From Gyrodactylus bullatarudis (lineage: Eukaryota > Platyhelminthes > Monogenea > Gyrodactylidea > Gyrodactylidae): DNA of 64,000 nucleotides. The notes beneath the pieces are model-generated. The model saw only the letters and a program-made list of their open reading frames with translations, had not been told where the DNA came from and ran no database searches. A program made the position numbers and the translations under genes. The stretch is from NCBI GenBank assembly GCA_012064415.1, contig SSNU01000041.1, forward strand, positions 132,330 through 196,329, read 5' to 3'. Within the stretch, counting starts at the first letter, position 1. Each line of letters starts with the position of its first letter. Below are positions 39,401-50,700 of the stretch, one piece after another.

Positions 39401-42400
39401 CGATATCCAGTTGGTGTTCGACAACGCTTGTCGGTTTTATGAGGCCAATTCAAAGCTTTACTCTGATGCCATGCTCTTACATCGTGTCTCGTTAGCAAAA
39501 CAAGCATCATTACTGATTGCATTAGAAGCAAGTCTACCACCTGGAATTGCTCCCCTCCACGTAAATGTTGACATAAATATTGGTCTTAGAAGACTCTTAA
39601 CCTCTCTGCATAATACCATGTTGACAGCATGTGACCCAGAAGGTCGAGGTTTAGTCGACTCTCTAATAGCAGGAGATGGCACTAAGGATTCTAAAACTAG
39701 TCCAACTGCTGTTCGTTTAGCTGGACTCCACAAAGCTGTAGCAGCAGGCTCTTATCGACGTTTAGATCGTCTTCAACACGACTGGATGATCGTCCTTCGA
39801 CTAGCTCGTATTGGAGATGAAGGTGTTCCGATTGGAGAACAACAGCGCAGTGATGCTATAGAATTAACTCGCAGATGGATACGACTTCGTGATGACATTT
39901 GTTCAAAACGACCTCCGAGTAAACATCCATTGCCTAATTTTTCTCTTGATCAAATTGAAAGTTATGCTGTACCTCAGGCCCTAACCAACCTCATTGTTAG
40001 CTCAGCCCTTGTCTCTTACTCTTTAGATGATTTGACGAATGAACTGGAAGAAGAAAAGTCTAAATATCCTCTACCCGAATTAGATGATCTGACTGAGGGT
40101 AAAGTGACGAATTTAAATCCCGATCTACAAACCGTTAATGAGATCACTCTGGAGGGCAAGACTTATAAAAAGAATGATTTTGTTTTTTTCAAATCACCTA
40201 ACACCGAGGAAGAGTCTGAAGATAGAAAGAAAGATTTGATTGGGAGAATTCTTGAAATTGTCTCTGCCAAAGAAGAAGGGGAAGGTTTTGAACTGCATTT
40301 AGCTCGATATATGAGAGCTGACGAGGCTAAGCCATCGCAAAGACGTCGTCTATTTCAGGGAGAAGTATTCCGTACACCTCAAGTGGAAGTAATCAACTCT
40401 GCTCAGATTGTGGGTTCTGCTGTTGTTCTTCACATCTCCAAGTACATCAAGAATTCAGTCAAGAATGTCGAGGACTCCCTCTTGAACATTTGTGAATCTC
40501 ATTATTCAAAAAAGGGTCAAAAGTTCATCAAGATCATCAGGGGTGATGAAATTCCGATATCCTCTCATGTAGAACTAGTACCCAGGGCTAATCCTCTCAT
40601 TCCGAATCGATTGTCACCTATTGAGCCATTGGAGACGGCTCTTGAACAGGTGGATAAAACCAAATATGAATTTATGAATTTCCCCACACAAGTTAAGCCC
40701 AAATCGGTACTCTCGTCACTAGAAACAAAGTCGGAAGAAGTCAAAGAGGAAGACGCTGGCGATGAAGATCAGGCAAAGATCAAGGATCCAAAGTTTGAAT
40801 ATTACGACCAATACGTTCATAATAATGGTTTCCATGTAAAACTGGGAGACTATCTCTATGTCAACCTAAATAAAAAGGCAAACGATCATAACCAAACCAG
40901 CCCTGATCCAACACCTAAAAAGATTATGCGGGTTGAGAGATTATGGAAGGATACCAGCGATTCAAATCTCTACTTTAGTGGACCTTCCTTCATCTCTCCT
41001 CTGGCTGTGGAACATTTGCCCACCAGAATGTTTTACACAAAGGAGACATTCATCAGCAGTTCTCCTCACACAACAGTCCCTCTCGGCAATACAACCGGCA
41101 AGTGTTACATTATGAGGCCATCCGACTATGCCCTGAGTGAGTCTCCCACTTCTTCCTCGTATTGTTAATTAATTCCTCTTTTTGATTATCCTTTCAGCTC
41201 GTCCAACTGAATTCAACGAAGCTGATATTTTCGTATGCGAATCAAAGTACTTTGAGGATGAGAAAGGCATAAGAAAGTTGAAGAAAGGCTTAAAGAAATT
41301 TCACCTTTCCAAAGATTGCACAGAAGAAGAATTCTTTTCCATTCCATATATTCCCTTGCGAAAGGAGCCGACCCCTCAGTTAAACTCCATTTCCAAGGAA
41401 CCTATCAGCGATGAACAAATGAACAGAAATCCAGCATTGGCCTATTCAGTTGTCCTGCAAACCTCGGCAATGGCCAATGAGGGTAATACGCCGAATAAGA
41501 ACATCTCTGAAGTTGATTTACTGCCGAATGCTGTGCAAGGGCTTCCTCTCAACCAAATACCTATGCAACAGCAAAACTCTTTCAACTCCCCCAATGGCCA
41601 GATTATTCCCAATGTCTCCCTTCAGATGAATGCAGGCCAGAATCCGCTCTATGGAAACATTGAAATGAATGGAAAGAAATCATCCAATGATCTCGTACGT
41701 TCTGTGCACCCTCTTTGATTAGATTACTCTTGATTCTTATAATAATTCTCTAGATTAAGGGTAGGAAGCCACCTTCTGGATATGTCATTTATGCAGGAGA
41801 ACAAAGAAAGATTATGATGAAGAATCGTCCTGATGCTCAATTTGGTGATATTTCTCGCGAGGTTGGCCAGAAATGGCGTCAAATGCCAGCAAGTGAACGA
41901 GACATTTACGAACGCAAGGCGGCTCACATTAAAAAAGTCATGGAGGAGGAAGATAAGCGAGCCCACATGCAAAATGTCATGTCTTCTCCACCGCCTCAGC
42001 AGTCTGCCTCTCTCCCTGCACCTTCTCCTCTTCCCATGAACTCTCAACAATCCATGCAACATCAACAAATTGCTTTTAACCATCGCCCCATAGCAAATCC
42101 ATATCAAGTCTCCATGCATAACAACAATCATCAATCGAATCCTGTGTGAGTGTTTAAATTCATACAAAATACACTTGAAATCTAACTAAACTTAAACTTT
42201 AGTCCCATAGGTCAAATGCAAGTGCAGCCTTTCTTCCCAGATCCATCACATCCACAAAATCAACCTCAACAAATGATTCAGATAGTCTCGAATCAGCAGC
42301 AAGGCCAACAAATCCTTTCCGCTGGCATGAATCATACTAGTGGTTCAGTTAATCAAATAACCTACCAGTCGGTTGGAAATCCAGCCATCAGTTCTTCAGG

Positions 42401-42887
42401 TCAGCAAATGACCCCTGTACAATTAATCCAACCACAGCAGACCATGTTACCATCGCAAATTAATCAAAACTCCAACAGCAATCAACACGGACAGCCCCTT
42501 TTTGTGTCTGTCCCACCAAAGGCCTGCCGAGTTCTTCACTCAGAAGTCTACCAACGGTACATTGATCGTCTTCGCAAACAAAATTTACAAGGCCTTTCTG
42601 ATTGGAGAGGTCAGATTTCAGCAAATCTCGAGCAGCATGTTTCTCGTAACAACTATCAAGCGAGTCGATCGCAAAACCAACGAGCCACACTTATCGATAT
42701 TGCCCAGAAGGAGAATGCCATAGTCTCAAATTTCTTGAGCGGTGTCCAAAGAGGCTCCCTCTCCACTGAGAAGGTCCCTCATCTCGGCAACAAGACTCAA
42801 GTTGAAGCCTTGTGGGAGTTGAGAGAGTACCTCCTCAATGATTCGTTGAACATTCAACAACGATGTCTCAGCCTTGAGGAAATGTAA
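36419..42887 (+). CDS. Polybromo (PBRM1/BAF180), PBAF chromatin-remodelling subunit
   Basis: Targeting subunit of PBAF-type SWI/SNF complexes, reading acetylated histones. Plus exons: 36419-36821, 36876-36919, 36989-38533, 38602-39248, 39296-41136, 41198-41694, 41754-42145, 42203-42887; phases close at 2017 residues. A divergent bromodomain-like segment (about 30-125) lacks the usual YPxYY loop. Canonical bromodomains follow at about 172-265 (SEYPNYYDII, NARTFN), 416-510 (VYPDYYEDI, NAKEYN), 611-710 (EYPDYFDII, NAKQYN) and 847-945 (EFPQYYKLI, but NACRFY). A decayed sixth lies at about 977-1083. Two BAH domains (about 1168-1310 and 1392-1530, the first from KKNDFVFFKSP) and an HMG box (RKPPSGYVIYAGEQRKIMMK) follow, then a Gln-rich tail. 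The start MKRTL was chosen; MIKIN at 36347 is possible. Longer than the usual ~1,650 residues, mainly in linkers and tail. Confidence 0.93.
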
Positions 42888-43480
42888 ATTTAAACTCTTC
42901 CATTCATAATCATTTTTAAATACTGCAAACAAAAGGTTCTTGTCGGACGAATTTTCCATAAATACTTGTTATATTTTTTATTTTCCCATCAATAAAAATA
43001 ATTTTCTTCAAATATTGAATTAGTCAAATGTAGTACGTTAGTACTCGAATTAGGAATTCAAATCTTTTTATTGAATCATTCATTTCTTGAAAAAATTGAA
43101 ATTTTTGAATTGTCCAACGAGAACTAAGCCCTCATCAACAATGATGCTTAATTTGAGATTATGGATTCTTTCCTATGCACATGGGTACAAGAGTACTCTC
43201 CAGGGAAAGTACATGCACTCAAAAATCATTCCTGGTTGAGTTTTTCATAAATGCATTAATTGTACTTGTAATTGTATTGTAATAATAATAATAATAATAA
43301 TAATAATTATGTTTGTGATAACAACTTATGTATGTATATATGAGGAGAATATAATTTTCTCAAGAGTAATAATAATATCGTCTTTGGATGTGTGTTCGTA
43401 CATTTAACATAATACAAGTGTTGTACTGATAGTTTCTCTTGATCACAAACAAACAATTTCAAATTCATCTCTCTTTATTC
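42888..43480. other. Noncoding: convergent 3' ends of polybromo and the neuropeptide gene
   Basis: 593 bp containing polybromo's 3' UTR (AATAAA near 42990) and an (ATA/TAA)n run near 43280-43306. The minus-strand AATAAA at 43474-43479 immediately follows the neuropeptide stop codon. Confidence 0.6.
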
Positions 43481-43949
43481 TTATTCCAAAACGGTTCCAT
43501 CCTCAATCAATCCTGCAGAAGGCCAAGGGTTGAGCAATTTTTTAGTTGTAACGAAAATCTCTTTAAACTCACTCCGTTTACCGAATCGTATTGGAGTCCA
43601 TCCTGTTCAGGGGGAAGGGCGGGGGTGAGAAAATGAATTTAAAATCTTTTCAAGGGAAAATGTCAACTTACCCCTTTTTCCGAATCGCATTGGTGTCCAA
43701 CCTCAATGAAATAATGGTAAATAGACGATTGAAAATACAATTTGAATGCCACCTACCTCTTTTGTTAGGAATCTGGTCGGGATATTCTAAACAGAGACAA
43801 CAGAGAAAGAGTCAGTAAGGAGACTTACGCCGGCCATTCTCAATATTTAGAGGACCATAATAGTCTGATGCTTCGTCGGCCTCGGACAAAGACAAGGACA
43901 CAGCTATTGATAGGAAAATTGACGCGCACAAAAGAGCAATTGACTTCAT
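43481..43949 (-). CDS. RFamide neuropeptide precursor (GWTPMRF-amide and GWTPIRF-amide), five short exons
   Basis: Secreted peptide prohormone not found by simple ORF calling. Minus exons: 43829-43949, 43757-43786, 43672-43701, 43573-43602, 43481-43512. All four junctions are phase 1, have GT and AG ends, and close exactly at 80 residues. Exon 1 holds the start and a strong signal peptide (MKSIALLCASIFLSIAVSLS), then an acidic spacer ending NIENGR. Each of exons 2-4 is exactly 30 nt and codes ten residues: QYPDQIPNKR, GWTPMRFGKR, GWTPIRFGKR. The Gly-Lys-Arg ends are classic amidation plus dibasic cleavage sites. Exon 5 gives a short tail, RLIEDGTVLE. A CTATAG acceptor directly precedes the start codon, so a 5' noncoding exon is likely. 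I do not recognise the peptide family; a W-x-P-x-RF pattern faintly recalls luqin (W-R-P-x-G-R-F), but this is a guess. Confidence 0.82.
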
Positions 43950-44776
43950 CTATAGGGAATAAAAAAGTTTTGTTCAGATTAGATATGAATATAAGGTCGA
44001 ATATGCATTAGAGATTAGGGGGAAACAATCAAAGCATTAACTCACATATTCAACCTGAAAGTAAATAAAATTAACAAGTAGTAATAGTATTATTGTCACT
44101 GTAAAACTGACAGAATTATCAAGGAGAGAATAACGTGAATTATTGTACAGGAAAGCCTACGGAGGCAATTTTATATGATAAAATTCCACCTATACTTTGT
44201 CTCGGGCATAGCAGAGTTACCCCTTCCTCATTGGCTACAGCTATTACTTCTCCAATGGAAAGTTTATCATGATAAGTTCTCACACTATCAAAGTGTGGAT
44301 TAGTTAGTTATTTCATTTTAGTTTTCAATTCAATGACTATATATAAGGGAAATTATCAGTTCAGAATGAGAATATCATATATTGTACATGAAAAGTATTT
44401 CGAGTAAAGACTTTAATATATTACAATAGTAGTTTACAGAGTTAAAACATCTCTGGGTCTTATTAGGTTTACTAAAATGGAGCAAAAATGCACCCAGTGG
44501 GATCTATTTCTCAACTTTGGGAAGCAGTCTATATTTCAGTCATTGATTATTCCGATTCAGAATAAATTGAGTTAATATCTAACAAGTCTCTCTTGAGGTG
44601 GCAAAGAATGAAGTTTTCTCATGGGGATACATATATATTGTGTAAGGAGATCAAAGTCTGAGGTCTACACGAAAGGAATCTATTCTAGCCAAAATTCCAA
44701 CCAACTTGAATAGAATAGAATAAGAGCTGGAGAGTTGAGGAATAAACTTTTATTGAATAGCAAAAAATATAGATTA
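43950..44776. other. Noncoding: upstream of neuropeptide gene and Dicer-1 3' flank
   Basis: 827 bp with no protein gene. A possible 9-nt noncoding exon lies at 44046-44054 on minus (TTTCAG acceptor, GTGAGT donor). A TATATA element sits near 44340. A minus-strand AATAAA at 44749-44754 lies about 25 nt past the Dicer-1 stop. Confidence 0.45.
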
Positions 44777-47700
44777 TCATTTATTGGAATCTGGTTGTTG
44801 ACATGGTTGGGTTTCCATGTGAATGTTTTTGTAGAGAACTCGTAGGGCTTTTTTAGCAGCAAGGCTCTTGGCCAAGCGATAATTACGTCCGATGCCAATA
44901 AAAGAACCACAGCCGACAATATGCACGCGAACACGAATCCTGCCATCGGGAAGACGAGTTGGTGGGCTAAAAATGAAATTTATACATTAAGGAAAAGTAA
45001 ATTTGGTAGAGAGAGATGGCCAACTTACTCGAATTTCGTCAGGTCGGGTTCCAGCTCCATGAGTTCACGTACTGGGGACTTTGGAATGTTGGACGCGAAT
45101 TTATCTAGAAGGGAAGAGATGATAGCAAGGATAATTTGAGACAGAAACAACTTTTTGATTAGTTTTGAAAAAAATAATATTGCAACCAACATAGTGAGGA
45201 CGTGAAATACGGAGAAGATTTTTAATTCAAAATAATCCCGACATAACCACACACATAGAGAGAAAGAGGGGGCACGATAATTGCGCACAAAATTTTTGTT
45301 ATGAAATTAACAATGATGAAGATGAATAAACAAATTCTCGGCGATGAGAATACAGATTTTTACAACAACTGAAAAACTGTATATTGTTACTTTAATGGAT
45401 ACAGGAAACAAAGCAAAACTGTGGATTAAAGTTGAAGAGAAACAAAGGCGCTAAACATTTGAATCTGTTTTTTCCTATAGCAACCACAAGAAATGACAAT
45501 CATAATGAAAGACTAGAGAGAAGGGGAGAGAAAGTATTCGGCTATGATGAGGATGAAAAGAACTAAGCACATCATAGATGAATGGCGTTTAACATTCATG
45601 ACAAAGGGTAAAGGATAATTGATTGATTACTCAGAAAGGGACAGTTTACATGATAATGGGAAAGAGAACATGTGACCAGAGAGAGATAGAGAGAGAGAGA
45701 GCGTAGTCAATTTAATCAGGTTAATTTTTAATTTTTCGATTGTTTGTTTGTTTCGAAAAATTAATCCGAATAAATGGACTGAAATTATTTAGTGAGATTA
45801 TCTACAACAGGCCAAGTTCATGGGCAAGATTAAGAGAGCATCTCAAGAGACTAATCAATTAAGAAATTACGAAAAGTTGAGTAAACCCACACACACACAG
45901 AAAGAGGAAGGGGCTAGGCATCCTATGAATAATGCATGGGTGTGTGTCCTTCTTCTGACACTGAGACAATCCATCATCATCACTATATAGTTGATTATGA
46001 TTGGGAAGTAGGTATTACAGAATCGACAGTCAATCTCTAAAAATAGTAACACACGTGACAAATAGGGGAGGTTGGTATTAAAGAGAGAGAGAGAGAGAGC
46101 TATCTGGATGAACCAGAAAATGTCAATCTCAAATGGGTTTGTAGGATCGAACATGCAGCATTCTACATAACCTAAAAGTACTCAAAATAGTTTAAGGAAT
46201 ATTCAGATACATATTTGGCATCCAAACAAGACGAGAACAAGAGAGAAATACAGAGAGAGAGAGAGAGTGGGATTATCAGGATAAATTCCACAGTATGCAT
46301 GGGATGCATGACGTGGGGATAATAATTTATTTTTGGCTCAAGACTTAGGCTGTTTAACATAAATGAATGTGTGCACAGTCAGGGGATATTACTTCCTTGT
46401 TGATGCTTGGGGAATTATCTCTCTCTTGTATGTATGAGATGACGATAATGATCGCAAATGAAAAAAAAACTGAGTAATAAGTAAATAATAATATGCAAAG
46501 GAGGATTGGGAGAAGTAGGCAGGACTAGCCATTTTCACTCTCTCGATCTCTTTGAGGCCTACATATTATATACGGGCACTGAAGGTGGAGGAGGAGGAGG
46601 ATGGAGGAGTGAAATTTGAGACCGACTTTGGGCAAAATCAAGAGCATTTCGTACAAGTCAAGTTGAAGGGAAGACGGGTGAGAACATACCAATTCTTTCT
46701 TTCATGATGGGATAAAATATCCTCCAGACTGTGTTGAGGTCAAGGTCAGAATCGAGGAAAATGGCACCGGCCAACGATTCAAAGACATCACCGAGTGCTT
46801 TGGGTATCTCGACATCATTATCAGATTTACTGCTCGTGCTTGTCTTCATCTTTGCAATGTCATCGTCGTTCAAGTTTAGATTACGCATTTCCATGGTGAT
46901 CTCGTCTCCTTCGCCATCATCTTCGATTTCCTCGTCAATTTTAATGCGCTCCTCTTCGGAAATCTTTTGGCGGATGAAATCGTTCTCCTAAAAAATGGTA
47001 GAGAGAAAATTATATAAAAAGACCCATACGAAAGTACTTTTAGTGAGTACTAAAAAAGGAGGCTAACTTACTATTGAGATGACTCGATCTAGGTCGTTAT
47101 TCAAAACATTAACCTGATGGTTAACATACGTTATGATGGCCTCGTTTAACTCGATACTTTTGAGACGAATAAACTTGTGGAAGCCTTCCTTGACAGAGAG
47201 AGCAGCAAAAATGTTGTTATTAACTAGGGCAGAACGTAGATCAGTAAGGACACCGGGATTGTGACAGTTTTGATCTTCGTAGATGAATCTAAAAATAGAT
47301 TATTCGAATGTAATTATGACGAGGGAAATTTTATGAATAGGAAAAATCTTGATTATGCAGAAAAAATAGGATGGAAAATAAAAATAAGGAATGGAATTAC
47401 TTTGTGATTAAATAGTCGAGGACAGCATCTCCGAGGAATTCAAGCCTTTGGTAGCACTCAGAATCTGTGAAAGGTAATTCGAAAAATTCTTCATCAAGTC
47501 CTTCATCTTCCTGTTTCTCTGCGATCAGGTTTATTGGTCTAGTCTCGAAAGTGAAGGAAGAGTCTTTATTCCTCTTTGCATAGAGTCGTCTCTGTTGAAT
47601 GTATGAGGGGTGTGTGAAAGCATGGACGAGGAAATGAATATTCTTGAACTTGTAGTCGATATTCAATTGGTCCAACTTCATCTCCCTGGCTGCCATCTTG

Positions 47701-50700
47701 AAGGCCAAGTCGTGGGCCAATTGACTGGATATTTGATCGCTACTCGGACAACGTGGTGACATGAGCCAGGAATCTTTGTGCTCCGATATGCAGGTGGGAA
47801 TTTTCCATGGATATCCGCCAGATTTTCTGTACCATGGGCTAGTGATTGAAGGCATACAGTCTATGCCTAGCCATTGGACCAAGCGCATTGCAGAAGATTC
47901 CCCCCTTCTAGTTAGGTAGCAACCGATTAATGACTCTATGCAATCTGCCAGAGACTTGTTCGAAATTTGGTGTTGTAGGTAGGGACAGGTTGATGAATTC
48001 TTGTGATCACTGCCCAAAATGTTGGTTATACTGGCACTACTAAAGTAGAAGGTGTCAATCTTTTGTGGGTCAGATGATGTCTTTTGAGACATTTCTATGC
48101 GTTCGCATTCCTGTTGGATGAGAGCCTGTCGGAGGGACTCTGGCAGACGATCGTCTCCACAAATGAAATAGCCAGGTGGGAGCCAGTTCTCATTTGGTGT
48201 GAAGACGTTGGAAACGAGAATTTCTCCAAACCCTTTCTCCTTTGCAAGTGTAAACAAGTGTAGATTACTCACCTGAAATGGGAAATTATGAAATCAGAAC
48301 TGATCAAGGTTACAGCCATCTAAATGTGACCTTACAACTTGGGATCGTAGATATGACAGGGAACCTTCATGAGCATTTGGATAGGTGAAAAAGTTATGCA
48401 CTGTGACTATGAATTTCAGGAAGCTATCTCCAATAGTCTCCATGCGTTCATAATTTACCCAGTCGTTGGAGCCAGCCAGAGTGATCGCTTGCAATAGGAA
48501 CTCACAGCTAGGCTCAGTAGATCTAGAATAGAACTCATTATCATTTTCATCTTCGAATTCATCATCCGATGGGAAAAAAGTGACTTTTCGATCGAAAGAA
48601 TCGATACTGTCATCGTCATTAACCTGATCATCGTCATCGTCTTCCTCTCCGTTTCTACAAATGAAGATGAACAGATGAAAATTCTATCATAATCAGTCAA
48701 AAATGGAAATTTCAGTCTCGATATACAGTATAATAAGAGGGGATATGAGAGCAAAGTGTTTAAAAGCCAAGAGGCATGAAAGAGAATTATATTAAGCAAG
48801 ATAGCATAGCTAGGAGGTATTTCTTCTCTGATACCCATTAGCATAAACATTGGCCAAGAAAATGGGAGAAAAATTAAAGAATGACAACAAACTTTTCCTC
48901 GATTAATTTGAGACTCACTGGAAATTGAGATTTGAGTCCTTTTCAAAGAAATTTTGATAGGAGATCTGAAGATCTAGAGGAGAAAAGTTATTTTTTTAAA
49001 TTAAATGAAAACATTTCGATTCATCTTTTCTAAGGGATGATTTCTCACTGTTGGTTTCCTCATCGAAGAGGTGTATGGGATATTTGAAGAGCCAGACATT
49101 GTTGTCAGAGGGCAATTTGTCCTCTACCAATCTCTCATAGGAATACTCGAGTGAGGGATTCGGATGGATGATGTGACCCAGATCGATTGAATGGTTAATG
49201 TAATTTCTCAATTCCATAGCATTGGATAGAATGAGGATACGATAGAGGATACTGGGCAGGCCATAAGTCTTCTTCCAGACGATGGAGGAAAAGGGATGTG
49301 TAAAAGTCAACTCTGGAATGAGCAATTGGCGTACATGAACCTTCTTGGCAGCATGTTGGCCATCTCCGTCATTAGTCTCAACTATGATTTTGGGATCTTT
49401 AACCAAGGGATTGCCGTTCGAGCTGAGGTGACGAGGCATTAAAAGATTTAATCTCTTGGGACAGTATTCTGCTTCGATTAGAGGTTGATTTGTTTCGGTT
49501 ATTGTAGCAGAATAACGTGAAGTGAAATACTCGGCAAAGTTGACGAAAGAAGTCGACGGAAACGGAGTCAATGGAGATTGATTGTGGCTAATTTGAAAGA
49601 GATTCATTAGAGGGAGAAACTCATGGATGAATAAACTCTCACTTGATCTTGAGTACATAGTAGTACTGAGGTATGTCCAAATTACGATAGGTCGGCATGA
49701 CAACAGAATTTTTAAAGTCATCCTCTTCAAAACAGTACTTGCCCACCACTTGCTTCTCCTGCTTGGACTTTGGACTAGCTAAATGAAAGAAGGAGTGGAG
49801 TTAGCTGGAAATGGGCTGAAGAATTCCACTTATTGCTCACTTATGGTTGTAGAGACTTTGACATCGAATCTCGGCATGATCCGACAACAATTGGACTTGA
49901 CATCATAGGTTTCAATTACCTTGTGGACAACGGACCATTTGATGTTCAGAGTCTCGAGGTCAATCGGAACTATGAGCAGGGGAATCAGGGCATGGTCCAG
50001 GTTGAATTTCATAGAGTCGCTCTTCTCTACTCGTAGGATGCTCTTGAAGAGGATCTGGTGGAAATGATTCAGCTTTTCCATTTCAAACTCGCCAATAGCA
50101 TGGCCTTTTATGGGGAGAGTTGTGTTCTTGTCTATGGAGTCAGGGAGGTTCCTGTCAACTGTCGGATTCCACATAGTGAATAGTTTTATTCTCTCCTCTC
50201 CAAATCTTGTGAAAATGGGAAATATCGGAATCGAATGCATCGGCTTAGAGGAGAGAATTCCGAATTCAAAGTTCCTTGGGTCTTCAGAGTATTTCATCTC
50301 GGGAAGTGGATGATAGTTTTCAGACTTGGCCAGTATCAGATCCCTCAGACGAGGGATGCGTTTGTGCTGGTAGAATTTGATCAGGGTCAAATAGTTTAGG
50401 CATTGTTTTTCATCAATTCTCGGACTTGCACCCTGCATTTGAATGGGAACCTAGGACAAAAGAGATTGAAATATTCCAGTCAGTCAGTTGGGTCATGATA
50501 AAAACTAACTCTTTTGTAGAATGTGATCCTTCGTTTTTCACAAGGGAAACATTTCCCACCACTGACCTGGTCAGGTACATTCCAATAGGGAGAAAGCTGA
50601 TCTTTCGTCCTGCTATTCAATGGACCCTGATATGGAATCAGTTTTTCGCGCTCCTTAGGATTGAATCTGTTATCCAATTCTCCCATACTCTGGAGTCGAA

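Noticed and set aside
41724..42167. 147-codon minus frame opposite polybromo HMG exon
   Set aside because: Lies antisense to a clearly conserved HMG-box exon.
43591..43818. 75-codon plus frame over the neuropeptide exons
   Set aside because: Antisense to the neuropeptide exons, which have matching splice phases and processing sites; the plus frame has none.
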